A stretch of 64,000 nucleotides of DNA from the NCBI GenBank assembly GCA_902617975.1, contig CACMYV010000005.1:1-64000 (forward strand), read 5' to 3'. The first letter of the stretch is position 1. Every line of letters starts with the position of its first letter. Below, piece by piece: positions 8,696 to 17,672 of this stretch. The position numbers were made by a program, and so were the translations under genes. Under the pieces are notes generated by a model. That model had not been told where the DNA came from and did not search any database. It worked only from the letters and a program-made list of their open reading frames with translations. This DNA is from an uncultured Pelagibacteraceae bacterium (GTDB lineage: Bacteria; Pseudomonadota; Alphaproteobacteria; Pelagibacterales; Pelagibacteraceae).

Positions 8696-9241
8696 TTATC
8701 TAAAATCACAAAAATTAATTTCTCTAGACATAAAATCATCTGATCCATCTCCATCAGTATCTCCTAAATTGACTTTAACACAAGACATATTGCCAGCCAT
8801 TCCACATGTGTTATTTTTATGTGCATATCCCATAACTATTTGACCTTGAATCACATTCTGAGGTGGACATTTTCCGTTGCTCCAATTTATTCCAAGCTGA
8901 GAGCTACTAATTGGGTTTTTTAATCCGTAATTTTCTAAATACAGCTTATATGTAATCGAATCAGCATTTAACATATTGCTTGAAAAGCCCGAAGTATTGC
9001 AAGTATGCGTATTTGGTGATCTCCCGTCCAAATACGGACCAAATTTAATTTCTATTCCATTAAAACAACCTTGCGCTGCCAAATTAATTTTTCTCTCTAT
9101 ATTTGCAAAATTAGTTTTTAATACATTTTGCTTTGCAGCTGAAGTATATCCACTGTATGCAACTACACCGACAGCAGCCAAAATACCAATTATTGCAACT
9201 ACAACTAACAGTTCTATTAAAGTAAAACCTTTATGCTTCAT
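8696..9241 (-). CDS. Type IV pilin-like protein
   Basis: A 181-residue secreted pseudopilin or major pilin. The prepilin leader is MKHKG followed by the processed F6, then the hydrophobic helix FTLIELLVVVAIIGILAAV with the conserved E at +5. The globular domain contains several cysteines (for example in CFNGIE, HTCNTSG, NTCGMAG, MSCVKVN and FCDFR), so disulphides are likely. An acidic DTDGDGSDD segment near the end could bind calcium, as in some pilins and pseudopilins. No peptidase, ATPase or platform gene is in the window. Role in DNA uptake or adhesion is inference. It is divergent from the TRAP operon. Confidence 0.88.
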   Translation of the reverse strand: MKHKGFTLIELLVVVAIIGILAAVGVVAYSGYTSAAKQNVLKTNFANIERKINLAAQGCFNGIEIKFGPYLDGRSPNTHTCNTSGFSSNMLNADSITYKLYLENYGLKNPISSSQLGINWSNGKCPPQNVIQGQIVMGYAHKNNTCGMAGNMSCVKVNLGDTDGDGSDDFMSREINFCDFR

Positions 9242-9339
9242 ATAAAATAAGATTATTTTATTTTATTTAAAATTTCAAAATTTACATTGTTAAAATATAT
9301 GCAACTAATAAGATATTACTTAAAAAAAAGAGAGGAAAA

Positions 9340-10356
9340 ATGAATAAATTTAAATCAATTTATAAAGCTATTATTAGCTTAACATTTGTTTTTTCATTTG
9401 TTCTTACTTCAACAGCTGCTTTTTCAGAAATAGTTGGACGTTTATCTGTTCACTGGAGTCCGAAACACCATAGTGCAAAACATGCACAAATTTTTGCAGA
9501 TGAAGTTAACAAAAGAGCAAAAGGAAAATTAAAAATCGAAGTTTATCCATCTAAACAATTATTTGGAATTAGAGAAGTAATGGGAGCAGTAACTTCTGGT
9601 GCAGTTGAACTTGGAGGAATTGTTGGAGTAGTAAGTTTTCCACCAATTAATAAGAACTTTAATGTTGCTTCATTTCCAGGGTTATTTAATTCTTGGGAAC
9701 AACAAAGAGGTTTTTTTCAAAACTCACCAAAAGGAAAAGAAATTTGGGGTGAGTTAACTAAAAAAACTAATTCAACATTAGTTATGTATAACCCAGTTGG
9801 ACCTGTGATGACATTTTCTAGTGCTAAAGAATTAACAGGTATTGATGCTATGAAAGGTCTTAAGGCTAGAAGACTTTTAAAAAGTGAAGAACCAATGTGG
9901 GATGCTTTAGGAGCAAACAGAGTATCTTTGCCTACTGGAGAAGTTTATACATCTTTACAAACGGGAATGATTGATACAATAAACAGTCCTCCAGGAAGTA
10001 TTGAAGCATATAGCTGGTGGGAGTTTTTAAAATACGCTCAAAAGCCTTATCAGTATTATGCTGATGCATATATCATGGCAAACTCAACTTGGTTTAATAG
10101 TTTATCACCAGACTTACAAAAAATCATAATGGATGTTGGTAAAGAAGTTGGAAAACGATCAACTGACTTAATTATGGATACTGGAGAAAGTACTCTTAAA
10201 AAATTCCAAGAAAGAGGTGGAGTTGTTACTACACTTTCAGGGGCTGAAAAAGCTAAGTTTGATAAGCTTATGAAAGATGAAGTAATGCCAGCAATGGCTA
10301 AAATGATTGATGCTGACGCCTTAGAGGCAGCACAAGCATATGCTAAGAGCAATTAG
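9340..10356 (+). CDS. TRAP transporter solute-binding protein (DctP family)
   Basis: Periplasmic receptor of a tripartite ATP-independent transporter. The 338 residues begin with a signal peptide (about 1-30, ending TAAFS). The ligand region LKARRLLKSEEPMWDALGA, then LPTGEVYTSLQTGMID, carries the conserved Arg that usually contacts a substrate carboxylate, so an organic acid is likely; the exact ligand cannot be read from sequence. A good Shine-Dalgarno (GAGG at 9332-9335) precedes the ATG by 4 bases. It is the first gene of dctP-dctQ-dctM. A stem-loop follows its stop codon and may let it be expressed above the membrane subunits. Confidence 0.93.
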   Translation: MNKFKSIYKAIISLTFVFSFVLTSTAAFSEIVGRLSVHWSPKHHSAKHAQIFADEVNKRAKGKLKIEVYPSKQLFGIREVMGAVTSGAVELGGIVGVVSFPPINKNFNVASFPGLFNSWEQQRGFFQNSPKGKEIWGELTKKTNSTLVMYNPVGPVMTFSSAKELTGIDAMKGLKARRLLKSEEPMWDALGANRVSLPTGEVYTSLQTGMIDTINSPPGSIEAYSWWEFLKYAQKPYQYYADAYIMANSTWFNSLSPDLQKIIMDVGKEVGKRSTDLIMDTGESTLKKFQERGGVVTTLSGAEKAKFDKLMKDEVMPAMAKMIDADALEAAQAYAKSN

Positions 10357-10377
10357 AAGAAGTTAAACTTTTTCTAA
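10353..10377 (+). promoter_or_regulatory. Intercistronic stem-loop between dctP- and dctQ-type genes
   Basis: Bases 10353-10363 can pair with 10367-10377 in an 11-bp stem with one G-U pair and a 3-base loop. It starts at the binding-protein stop codon. The stem is followed by A-rich rather than T-rich sequence, so it is not a standard terminator. Hairpins in this position often stabilise the upstream binding-protein mRNA; that role is inferred here. Confidence 0.45.
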
Positions 10378-10384
10378 AAAGATT

Positions 10385-10879
10385 ATGAGGGCATTGCGAG
10401 CTATTAATAATTTGCTAGCAAAAGCTGCAATTTCGCTCGCAATGTTCATTGTCTTTTTAATGGTGGCAGCTTTAGCATTAAGTGCCACAACAAGATTTAT
10501 CACAGGTACAGGATTTGCGTGGTTTATTGAATTACCGCCTGTAATGGTGAGTTGGTTAGTATTTCCATTACTTGGTCCTTTATTAAAGCAAGGACAACAT
10601 ATTAAAGTAGACTTTTTAAGTCACTATTTATCAGAAAAATCAAAAAATATTATTGGAACAATCGTGAATTTAATTGCCTTAATTTCTGCATGCGTATTTT
10701 TTAAGGCAGGAGTTGATGCAACAACAATGTATTACAATTTAGGACAGATGATGGAATTAGAAATAAATATTCCTATCTGGTGGATGTTTTTAGCATTTCC
10801 AGTTGGTTTTTTAATTTTAGCATTAACTTCGTTAGAGCTTATTTTAGATAATTTAAAAAAACTTTTAGGAAAAGAATAA
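10385..10879 (+). CDS. TRAP transporter small membrane subunit (DctQ family)
   Basis: The 164-residue small permease subunit, with four predicted transmembrane helices at about residues 15-37, 50-70, 88-110 and 128-150. The WFIELPPVMVSWLVFPLLG segment and the following GQHIKVDF are typical for DctQ proteins. It joins the large DctM subunit to form the membrane part of the sodium-driven importer served by the upstream binding protein. Its stop is immediately followed by the ATG of dctM (no spacer). Confidence 0.92.
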   Translation: MRALRAINNLLAKAAISLAMFIVFLMVAALALSATTRFITGTGFAWFIELPPVMVSWLVFPLLGPLLKQGQHIKVDFLSHYLSEKSKNIIGTIVNLIALISACVFFKAGVDATTMYYNLGQMMELEINIPIWWMFLAFPVGFLILALTSLELILDNLKKLLGKE

Positions 10880-12145
10880 ATGTTTGGATTGGCTTTTATT
10901 ATTTCTCTTGTAACATTAGTTATTTCAGTTCCAATTTTTTTAGTGTTTGGTTTAGGAAGTTCATTAGCAGCTATTGCAGGGTTGAATTTACCTTGGTCAG
11001 TTCTAATTCAGGTTTCATTTGGTGCATTAACAAAACACGTTTTAATAGCTGTCCCACTATTTATTTTTACTGGAATGGCAATGTTAAAAGGTGGTGCTGC
11101 ATCAAGACTGGTAAAGTTTACAACAACACTAGTTGGTCATTGGCCAGGTGGATTGGGTGTTGCCATGGTAATTGCGATGGGTTTCTTCGCAGCTTTTTGT
11201 GGATCAATACTTGCTGCTATTACTGCAGTTGGAACAATTATGATGCCAAAGATGATTGAACAAGGTTATCCAACTCCATTCGTTGTAGTGTTAGCAGCTT
11301 CGGCTGCTTTATTAGAAGCTTTGATACCTCCATCTAATGCTGCAATATTATTTAGTGCTCTAACTAATGTTCCAGTCTCTAAAACATTTGCTGCAGGTGT
11401 TATTCCGGGCTTAGTTCTACTGGTTTTGATGGTCCTTCTAGTTTTGTTTAAATGCAGGCATATTAGAACAGATGAGAAAGCATCTTTTAAGGAGAGAGTA
11501 AGTTCTTTCATTGCTGCATTACCAGCATTGATCACTCCAGTGATAATTTTAGGTGGAATTTATGCTGGAATACTAACTCCATCTGAGTCTGCTGCTGTTG
11601 CAGGAGTTTATGCAGTGCTCATTGGATTTTTAATTTACCGTGAGCTTACATTTTCATCTTTGATGAGCTGTTTAAGGGAAACAGCAATCATAACAGCAGT
11701 TATTTTTGCAATTATAGCTACTGCAACTTTCTTAAGTGTTGTTTTAACGTACACTCAAGCTCCTCAAAAAATTATAACATTCTTCACTGATAAAGGGGTT
11801 AGTGTAAATCTATTCTGGATAATGCTTGGAGCAATTTGTTTAATTCTTGGAACATTTATAGAAATAGTTCCTGTATTTTATTTAACGGTTCCAATTTTTG
11901 CAGCAATAACATTATCATTTAATCAAAGTTTACTTCATCTTTATGTGGTGTTCGTAGCTTTTGCTGGAATAGGAATGATAACACCCCCCGTATGTGTTGG
12001 TATTTATACAGCTGCAGGAGTGATCAAAGAAAATCCAGCCAAAGCTTTCAAAGAAGTTCCTCTATTTACAATCGTTGGGATAATTTATGGAATACTAATG
12101 ATACTATTTCCAATATTCTCAACATGGTTACCTGGTAAATTATAA
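10880..12145 (+). CDS. TRAP transporter large permease subunit (DctM family)
   Basis: A 421-residue polytopic inner-membrane protein with about 11-12 hydrophobic helices, forming the ion-coupled translocation channel. Typical features are the N-terminal pair of helices, GALTKHVLIAVPLFIFTGMAML, the G-rich GHWPGGLGVAMVIAMGFFAAFCGS and the TPSESAAVAGVYA motif in the second half. The length matches the family. It ends two bases from the stop of the convergent hisE gene, with no terminator between them. Confidence 0.95.
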   Translation: MFGLAFIISLVTLVISVPIFLVFGLGSSLAAIAGLNLPWSVLIQVSFGALTKHVLIAVPLFIFTGMAMLKGGAASRLVKFTTTLVGHWPGGLGVAMVIAMGFFAAFCGSILAAITAVGTIMMPKMIEQGYPTPFVVVLAASAALLEALIPPSNAAILFSALTNVPVSKTFAAGVIPGLVLLVLMVLLVLFKCRHIRTDEKASFKERVSSFIAALPALITPVIILGGIYAGILTPSESAAVAGVYAVLIGFLIYRELTFSSLMSCLRETAIITAVIFAIIATATFLSVVLTYTQAPQKIITFFTDKGVSVNLFWIMLGAICLILGTFIEIVPVFYLTVPIFAAITLSFNQSLLHLYVVFVAFAGIGMITPPVCVGIYTAAGVIKENPAKAFKEVPLFTIVGIIYGILMILFPIFSTWLPGKL

Positions 12146-12147
12146 AA

Positions 12148-12420
12148 TTATTTTTTTCTACTATTTAATTCATCCATCACTTCTTCAATTTTTATACCAC
12201 TTTTTTCTAGATACACAATTAAGTGATATAAAACATCCGCAGCTTCATGGATTTTATTTGAGTCTTGCTCTACAGCTTCAATTAGTTCATTTATCTCTTC
12301 TAAAACCTTTTCTTTCGCTAAAGATTTGTCTTCTAAAAGCTTATTAGTGTATGAGCCCTCAACAGGGTTACTTTTTCGCTCTCTTGCAAGGTTTACGAGA
12401 TTTTCTAGAATCTTTAACAT
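12148..12420 (-). CDS. hisE: Phosphoribosyl-ATP pyrophosphatase
   Basis: Second step of histidine synthesis: hydrolysis of PR-ATP to PR-AMP. The 90-residue all-helical protein shows the MazG-like fold signatures SYTNKLLEDK, KVLEEINELIEAV and HEAADVLYHLIVYLE, with the acidic metal-binding residues E40, E43 or E44 and D63 in place. HisI is not fused to it and is not in the window. It is the last gene of the leftward his operon, 1 bp after hisF. Confidence 0.95.
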   Translation of the reverse strand: MLKILENLVNLARERKSNPVEGSYTNKLLEDKSLAKEKVLEEINELIEAVEQDSNKIHEAADVLYHLIVYLEKSGIKIEEVMDELNSRKK

Positions 12421-12421
12421 A

Positions 12422-13174
12422 CTAAATTCTAACAGGTATATCTTTTGAAGCCAAATATTGCTTAGCTTCGTTTACTGAATAAGTACCATAATGGAATATA
12501 GATGCAGCTAAAACAGCACTAGCTCCTGATTTTATCCCATCTACTAAGTGATCTAAAGTTCCAACTCCACCTGATGCAATAACTGGAATATTGACCATAG
12601 ACGATATCTTTTGCATCAATTCAATATCATATCCAGATTGAGTGCCATCTTTATCCATGGATGTTACAAGAAGCTCTCCCGCGCCACATTTTTCCATTTT
12701 AGATGCAAATTCTAAAGCATTTATGCCGGTTGGATTTCTTCCCCCATGAGTAAAGATTTCCCATCCATCGTCTTTTCTTTTTGCATCAATTGCAACAACA
12801 ATGCACTGTGCTCCGAATTTTCTAGAACTACCTTCAACGACTTTTGAATTTTGAACAGCTGCTGTATTTATTGATACTTTATCGGCCCCACAATTAAGCA
12901 ATTTATTAATGTCATCAATACTTCTAACACCACCACCTACAGTTAGTGGTACGAAACATTTTTTAGAAGTTTTCTCTACCACTTCATAAATAGTATCTCT
13001 ATTTTCATTTGAAGCAGTAATATCTAAAAAGCAAATCTCATCAGCACCGCCATCGCTGTAAATTTTTGCTTGTTCGACAGGATCACCTGCATCTTTTAGA
13101 TCAACAAAGTTAATACCTTTTACAACACGACCATTTTTAACATCTAAACAAGGTATAATTCTATTTTTAAGCAT
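12422..13174 (-). CDS. hisF: Imidazole glycerol phosphate synthase cyclase subunit
   Basis: Cyclase half of the HisH-HisF enzyme, making IGP and AICAR from PRFAR and ammonia supplied by HisH. The 250-residue (beta-alpha)8 barrel begins [20 protein letters not shown] with catalytic D11, and has the second acid in AIDAKR near residue 130. Phosphate-binding loops LTVGGGVRS and [11 protein letters not shown] are intact. AICAR released here feeds back to PurH, which is also in this window. The start overlaps the hisA end by 8 bp. Confidence 0.98.
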   Translation of the reverse strand: MLKNRIIPCLDVKNGRVVKGINFVDLKDAGDPVEQAKIYSDGGADEICFLDITASNENRDTIYEVVEKTSKKCFVPLTVGGGVRSIDDINKLLNCGADKVSINTAAVQNSKVVEGSSRKFGAQCIVVAIDAKRKDDGWEIFTHGGRNPTGINALEFASKMEKCGAGELLVTSMDKDGTQSGYDIELMQKISSMVNIPVIASGGVGTLDHLVDGIKSGASAVLAASIFHYGTYSVNEAKQYLASKDIPVRI

Positions 13175-13886
13175 CTATTTCTTTTGCGAGTTCATTTAAT
13201 TTTATATCTCCATCGTATATAGCTTTTCCAACTATCACACCTTCGATGTTATTTAAATTTTTAGCTTTTTTAATGTCATTAATAGAAGAAACGCCACCAG
13301 ATATAACTACTGGGCAATTTGAAATATCTGCAACTTTTTGTGTCTCTTCAAAATTTGGGCTTTGCTTAGTTCCATCTCTATTAATATCGGTGAAAATAAT
13401 TCTGCTTACGCCATAATCATTAACTTTTTTTAAATACTCGGTTGTTAATTTATCAGATTCCTCTGTCCAACCTGAGATTGCGAGATGACCATCCTTTGCA
13501 TCTAAGCCTAATGCAATTTGGTTTGAAAATTTTTTACAAGCTTCTTCTAAAAATCTTCTATCTTTAATGGCAGCACTTCCCAAGATTACTTTTTCAACAC
13601 CAGCATCGATGTATTTTTGAATATTTTCAAAATTTCTTACACCACCTCCTATTTCTATTTTAAGGTCAAATTTATCAACAATATCCTCAATAATATCAAT
13701 ATTAATTGGCTCCCCAGTTAATGCACCGTCTAAATCAACTATATGTAAATTTTTAAATCCATTATCTTTGTATTTTCCAGCTTGCTCTACAGGAGACATT
13801 TCATATTCAGTTTTATTGTCAAAATCACCTTTAATTAACCTCACACATTTTTTATCTTTAATATCTATTGCAGGAAATATTTTCAT
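13167..13886 (-). CDS. hisA: ProFAR isomerase
   Basis: Isomerises ProFAR to PRFAR in histidine synthesis. The barrel starts [17 protein letters not shown], with catalytic D8 and the second Asp in GLDAKDG at about 128. The half-barrel phosphate sites EIGGGVRN and VISGGVSS are present. I place the start at the ATG at 13886 (239 residues): an upstream in-frame ATG at 13946 would add 20 residues not found in the family and would lie inside the preceding gene. With this start it follows the FkbM gene by 1 bp and overlaps hisF by 8 bp. Confidence 0.95.
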   Translation of the reverse strand: MKIFPAIDIKDKKCVRLIKGDFDNKTEYEMSPVEQAGKYKDNGFKNLHIVDLDGALTGEPINIDIIEDIVDKFDLKIEIGGGVRNFENIQKYIDAGVEKVILGSAAIKDRRFLEEACKKFSNQIALGLDAKDGHLAISGWTEESDKLTTEYLKKVNDYGVSRIIFTDINRDGTKQSPNFEETQKVADISNCPVVISGGVSSINDIKKAKNLNNIEGVIVGKAIYDGDIKLNELAKEIDA

Positions 13887-13887
13887 T

Positions 13888-14739
13888 TTAACTAAATTTA
13901 AAAAATTTATTGTTATAAAAAATCTCGTCTTGACCAACTCTATCAAAAAAAGAAAAATTGTTTTTTTTTAAAAAAGAGTTAAAATCTATCTTTTCAGGAT
14001 TATTATTCTCAACAGAAATAACTTTTATAATGTATTCTTGAAAATTTATTGATTTTAGGACATCTAATTCTGTACCCTCAATATCAATTGATAAGTAATC
14101 AATTTCTTTGGTTAAAATATTTTTATCAAAAGTTGAGGTTTTGATTTTATTTTTATTAAATTTGGTTTTTTTATTATTCTCTATAATTAATTTTGCTGAA
14201 TAATTTTCATCATCAATTCCACTCATTTGTGTTAACCCATCTATTACTTCAATAAACTCAACTTCTTTTTCAGTGGAACTAATGGCTTCATTCAAAACTT
14301 TACAACTTCTATTTTTTGAAAGTTTTTCAAATTGTTTTTTTGATGGTTCAATTGCTATTCCATCCCAATTCATAATTTTTTCAAAATATAAACAATTGCT
14401 ACCCATGACACCATCGAAAGCTCCTATCTCTACAAAAAAACCATTTTTTTTAGATCTAAAAAATGAATTTTTTATAATTTTATCTTGCCCAGACTGAGAA
14501 GAAAATTTTTCATTCCAAAAGAAACTTCGTTCACAATTCCATATTTTTTCTCTTAATAAACCTCTTAATTCACGAAATTTTATTTGTTCATAACTAATGG
14601 GAAGCTGTTCCAAAATAATGTTATAAATTTTATGAGAGTGTATTTTTTCTTCTAAATTACCATTAAATAGTTCGTCGCTTTTTTTAAGTAAAACTGAAAT
14701 GTCCTTACCAGCAAATTCTGATAGATTTATATTTTTCAT
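13888..14739 (-). CDS. FkbM family SAM-dependent methyltransferase
   Basis: The 283-residue protein carries the FkbM methyltransferase core: SQSGQDKII at about 81-89, the SAM-binding FVEIGAFDG at 102-110, the acidic strand IAIEPSKKQFEKL, and YLSIDIEGTELDVLKS near residue 213. Such enzymes O-methylate sugars, lipids or secondary metabolites, often in surface-polysaccharide clusters; the acceptor here is unknown. It is unrelated to histidine synthesis yet lies between hisH and hisA, 1 bp before hisA, with 85 gene-free bases upstream. It is part of a three-gene insertion in the operon. Confidence 0.88.
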   Translation of the reverse strand: MKNINLSEFAGKDISVLLKKSDELFNGNLEEKIHSHKIYNIILEQLPISYEQIKFRELRGLLREKIWNCERSFFWNEKFSSQSGQDKIIKNSFFRSKKNGFFVEIGAFDGVMGSNCLYFEKIMNWDGIAIEPSKKQFEKLSKNRSCKVLNEAISSTEKEVEFIEVIDGLTQMSGIDDENYSAKLIIENNKKTKFNKNKIKTSTFDKNILTKEIDYLSIDIEGTELDVLKSINFQEYIIKVISVENNNPEKIDFNSFLKKNNFSFFDRVGQDEIFYNNKFFKFS

Positions 14740-14824
14740 ATTTAAATATTTATAAAGTTACTTGTTATTTTCAGTTTGTTTTTATCACTTTTTTTTTTAA
14801 TTTCTATTGCTGAAAAATTTTCAC

Positions 14825-15475
14825 TTAATTTAATATTTTATTTTTAGCTTTTTCAAATTCTTCTTTTGATAAAACACCGTCGTCGTATAATTTTTTCAAA
14901 GATTTAATTTGCTCTACAAGTTCATTGTTTGATAAATTGGAATTATTATTTGAAGATGTATTATTACTTTTATTTGTATTTAAATTTTGAGTTTTACCTT
15001 TATAAAAATCTAATTCTTTCAAAATTGAAAAAGTCTTTCCTGCTTTAATTTCAGATTTTTTGAGTCGTCTTCTTTTTTTATCAGAACCATTATCCCACAC
15101 AATTTTTGTTTTGACAGCAAACAAAAAACATTCTTGTGGATAACCATCTTTTTGTGCCATTTTTTTACAATCTCCTATGGCTAATGCTGAATAGTTTTTT
15201 TGATCTACATTTTGAGAAGCAAATTTTTTTGGTTGTCTTATAATACCAAAATAATATCCATCCTCTGAAATAGCAATAACATAAGGATTCCAATCTGCTT
15301 TTTCTGGTTCTGCCCACTTTCCTTTTGTTCCTCCACTAAAATAATATTCCAAAACATGTGCTGTATTTTCAGAAAGATTTAAAGGTCCTTTACCTTTTTT
15401 ATAAGTCTTAACAGCGTAACTATTAGAGGTAAGAAATAATGCAATCAGCAAGTAAATTAAAATTTTAAAATTCAT
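14825..15475 (-). CDS. Exported protein with C-terminal SHOCT domain
   Basis: A 216-residue protein of unknown function. It starts at the ATG at 15475; a TTG two codons upstream is possible but less likely. It has a signal peptide (about 1-20, ending SNSYA), then a basic segment and a globular part with two cysteine-bearing stretches (GDCKKMAQ and PQECFLFAV). An Asn/Ser-rich linker follows at about 165-182, ending in LKKLYDDGVLSKEEFEKAK, a SHOCT-type helical hairpin thought to aid oligomerisation. The next gene upstream ends in a nearly identical SHOCT tail. The pair is inserted in the his operon. Confidence 0.7.
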   Translation of the reverse strand: MNFKILIYLLIALFLTSNSYAVKTYKKGKGPLNLSENTAHVLEYYFSGGTKGKWAEPEKADWNPYVIAISEDGYYFGIIRQPKKFASQNVDQKNYSALAIGDCKKMAQKDGYPQECFLFAVKTKIVWDNGSDKKRRRLKKSEIKAGKTFSILKELDFYKGKTQNLNTNKSNNTSSNNNSNLSNNELVEQIKSLKKLYDDGVLSKEEFEKAKNKILN

Positions 15476-15481
15476 TTGCAA

Positions 15482-16393
15482 TTAATTTAATATTTTTTTT
15501 TTAGCTTTTTCAAATTCCTCTTTTGATAACACACCAGATTTGTAAAGTTCGTTTAAATCTTGAATCTGATTTATAAAATCAGTATCTTTATTCGAACTCT
15601 CAATTTTAATAGATTTACTTTTCGATTTAAAAGAATCATCTATTATTTGGTCAAAATCTGAGAAGAAAGTTTTACAATTAACCACGCAATAACCATCCAT
15701 AACAAATAATTTATCATTAATTTCTGAAATATAGTAAGCAATATTACCCAATTTAATCTTCGACGAAGTAAGTAGATATGTAATATCGCCATTTATTATA
15801 AGATAAGGCTTATTATTTGAATATTTCGATATAGTAAATTTTTCAAAATTTATGAATAAACCATCCATAAACATATAATAATCTTTGCCAGATGTTATTT
15901 CGTTTTTAATTTTATTAGAGAATTTTTGTATTTCTTGTGAAGACATATCTCTTATTTCATCAATATTAATCCCATATTCAGATAATATATCATTATCATT
16001 TATATTTTCATCAGTTCTAAAATATGTAAAAAATGTTCCAGAGTTATTTTTTTTTAAAATATTTTTTGTAGTCTTAAACAAACTTTTAACCTTGGTATCA
16101 CTGAACGAATCTATCATATTATTATATTTAGTTATTATAGGCTTTATAGCTTTTATTTCTTCAAAATTTTTTCCAGCCTCTACCTGATTAACAATTTCTA
16201 GAGCGTTATTGTCAATTAAGCCAAAACAAGTTGAAAATTCTTGACAAAAAGAAGAGCCAAAACTTGTATCATTCCAATTAATTACATTGAATTTATTAGG
16301 AAAAATTATTTTGTGCATTCCTAGATCTAACTCTTTTGTAAAAGATTTTGTTGAAATAAATATTAAACTTAAAATTAAAATATATTTTTTCAT
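15482..16393 (-). CDS. Exported protein with C-terminal SHOCT domain (paralogous tail)
   Basis: A 303-residue protein with a signal peptide (about 1-19, ending KSFTK) and a body I do not recognise. The body contains paired cysteines (SFCQEFSTCFG and GYCVVNCKTFF), consistent with disulphides in the periplasm. The last 30 residues, with LNELYKSGVLSKEEFEKAK, form a SHOCT hairpin that matches the downstream gene's tail almost residue for residue, whereas the bodies differ. It lies 1 bp after hisH and 6 bp before its neighbour, so it is transcribed with histidine genes. No function is assigned. Confidence 0.7.
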   Translation of the reverse strand: MKKYILILSLIFISTKSFTKELDLGMHKIIFPNKFNVINWNDTSFGSSFCQEFSTCFGLIDNNALEIVNQVEAGKNFEEIKAIKPIITKYNNMIDSFSDTKVKSLFKTTKNILKKNNSGTFFTYFRTDENINDNDILSEYGINIDEIRDMSSQEIQKFSNKIKNEITSGKDYYMFMDGLFINFEKFTISKYSNNKPYLIINGDITYLLTSSKIKLGNIAYYISEINDKLFVMDGYCVVNCKTFFSDFDQIIDDSFKSKSKSIKIESSNKDTDFINQIQDLNELYKSGVLSKEEFEKAKKKILN

Positions 16394-16394
16394 T

Positions 16395-17021
16395 TTATAA
16401 CTTTATAAAATTATCAATTATTTTTAGACCAGTCTTATCACTTTTTTCAGGATGAAACTGCGTTCCAAATATATTGTCTTTTTCCACTGCACAAACTATC
16501 TTTGATGCATAATCAGTTGTGGCAGCAGTGACAGACTTATCATTTGGTATAAACTCATAACTATGAACAAAATACATATGTGAATTATTTTCTATATCTT
16601 TAAAAATTTTACTATCTTTGATAATACTTATTTGGTTCCAACCAATATGAGGGAGTTTATATTTTCCATTTTGATTATCAATTTTAGATACTTTACCAGA
16701 GATCCATCCTAAACCTTTTGTTTCAACCTCCTCGTATCCAACATCTGCAAACATTTGAAGACCTACACAAATTCCTAAAAGAGGTTTTTTGTTATTTAAT
16801 GCAAATTCACTTAGAGTATCTATTAAACCATTTATGCTATTCAAACCATCTATACAGCTCTTAAATGAGCCCTGCCCTGGTAAAACTACTTTATCACTAG
16901 ATTTAATTTTATCTAAATCTGAAGTTACTTCGATATTAACCTTGTCTTTGGCAACTTCAAAAAAGGAATTTATTACGGAACTAATATTACCTGATTTATA
17001 GTCAACAATAGTGACGTTCAT
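16395..17021 (-). CDS. hisH: Imidazole glycerol phosphate synthase glutaminase subunit
   Basis: Glutamine amidotransferase that supplies ammonia to HisF. The class I triad is complete: nucleophile C85 in LLGICVGLQMF, with H190 and E192 in GTQFHPEKS. The oxyanion loop region VVLPGQGSF is at about 45-53. The 208 residues match the usual length. It follows hisB by 5 bp. In most alphaproteobacteria hisA would follow closely, but here three unrelated genes intervene. Confidence 0.97.
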   Translation of the reverse strand: MNVTIVDYKSGNISSVINSFFEVAKDKVNIEVTSDLDKIKSSDKVVLPGQGSFKSCIDGLNSINGLIDTLSEFALNNKKPLLGICVGLQMFADVGYEEVETKGLGWISGKVSKIDNQNGKYKLPHIGWNQISIIKDSKIFKDIENNSHMYFVHSYEFIPNDKSVTAATTDYASKIVCAVEKDNIFGTQFHPEKSDKTGLKIIDNFIKL

Positions 17022-17026
17022 TAATT

Positions 17027-17617
17027 TTATAAAGAGCCCTTTGTCGAAGGAATTGCATTTTTGTTTCTTGGATCTAATTCTAATGCAGCTCTTAAAGTTC
17101 TTGCCAGTCCTTTATAGCAAGATTCTATAATGTGGTGACTATTGTCACCATAAATATTTTCAACGTGCAAAGTAATTCCAGCAGCTTGTGAAAATGCTTG
17201 GAACCATTCTTTAAATAATTCTGTATCCATCTCACCAAGTTTTTCTACTTTTAATTTCACATTCCAAATTAAATATGGTCTATTTGAAACATCTATTGCA
17301 ACTCTTGTTAATGTTTCATCCATTGGTAATAAAATATGAGCATATCTTTTAATGCCTACAAATTTTTTTGAGGCTTTTTTTAAGCATTCTCCTATAGCAA
17401 TTCCAGTGTCTTCAGTTGTGTGGTGAAGATCAATGTGTGTGTCACCTTTAGCTTTAACAGTTAAATCCATTGATGAATGTTTAGATAGCTGCTCGAGCAT
17501 GTGATCTAAGAAACCTATTCCTGTGTCAACTTTGTACTTACCTTTACCATCAATATTAAGGTCAACACTAATATTAGTTTCTTTTGTTTTTCTGGCTATT
17601 TTTGCTTTTCTTTTCAT
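17027..17617 (-). CDS. hisB: Imidazoleglycerol-phosphate dehydratase
   Basis: Removes water from IGP to give imidazole-acetol phosphate. The 196-residue monofunctional form (no phosphatase domain) shows both manganese-site motifs, [15 protein letters not shown] at about 62-76 and [18 protein letters not shown] in the second repeat, and [13 protein letters not shown] near residue 40. It is the first gene of the leftward his operon and diverges from hslV across 90 bp. Confidence 0.97.
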   Translation of the reverse strand: MKRKAKIARKTKETNISVDLNIDGKGKYKVDTGIGFLDHMLEQLSKHSSMDLTVKAKGDTHIDLHHTTEDTGIAIGECLKKASKKFVGIKRYAHILLPMDETLTRVAIDVSNRPYLIWNVKLKVEKLGEMDTELFKEWFQAFSQAAGITLHVENIYGDNSHHIIESCYKGLARTLRAALELDPRNKNAIPSTKGSL

Positions 17618-17672
17618 AATTTAAATTAGGTATATAGGTATTTTTGATTATATCAATAACACTAAACTTGGG

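Noticed and set aside
10993-11259. Overlapping frame inside the dctM-type gene
   Set aside because: It is Cys/Trp-rich with no family resemblance and is entirely covered by the permease gene.
13887-13946. Longer hisA with 20 extra N-terminal residues
   Set aside because: The ATG at 13886 gives the standard HisA start [11 protein letters not shown]; the extension lies within the FkbM gene.
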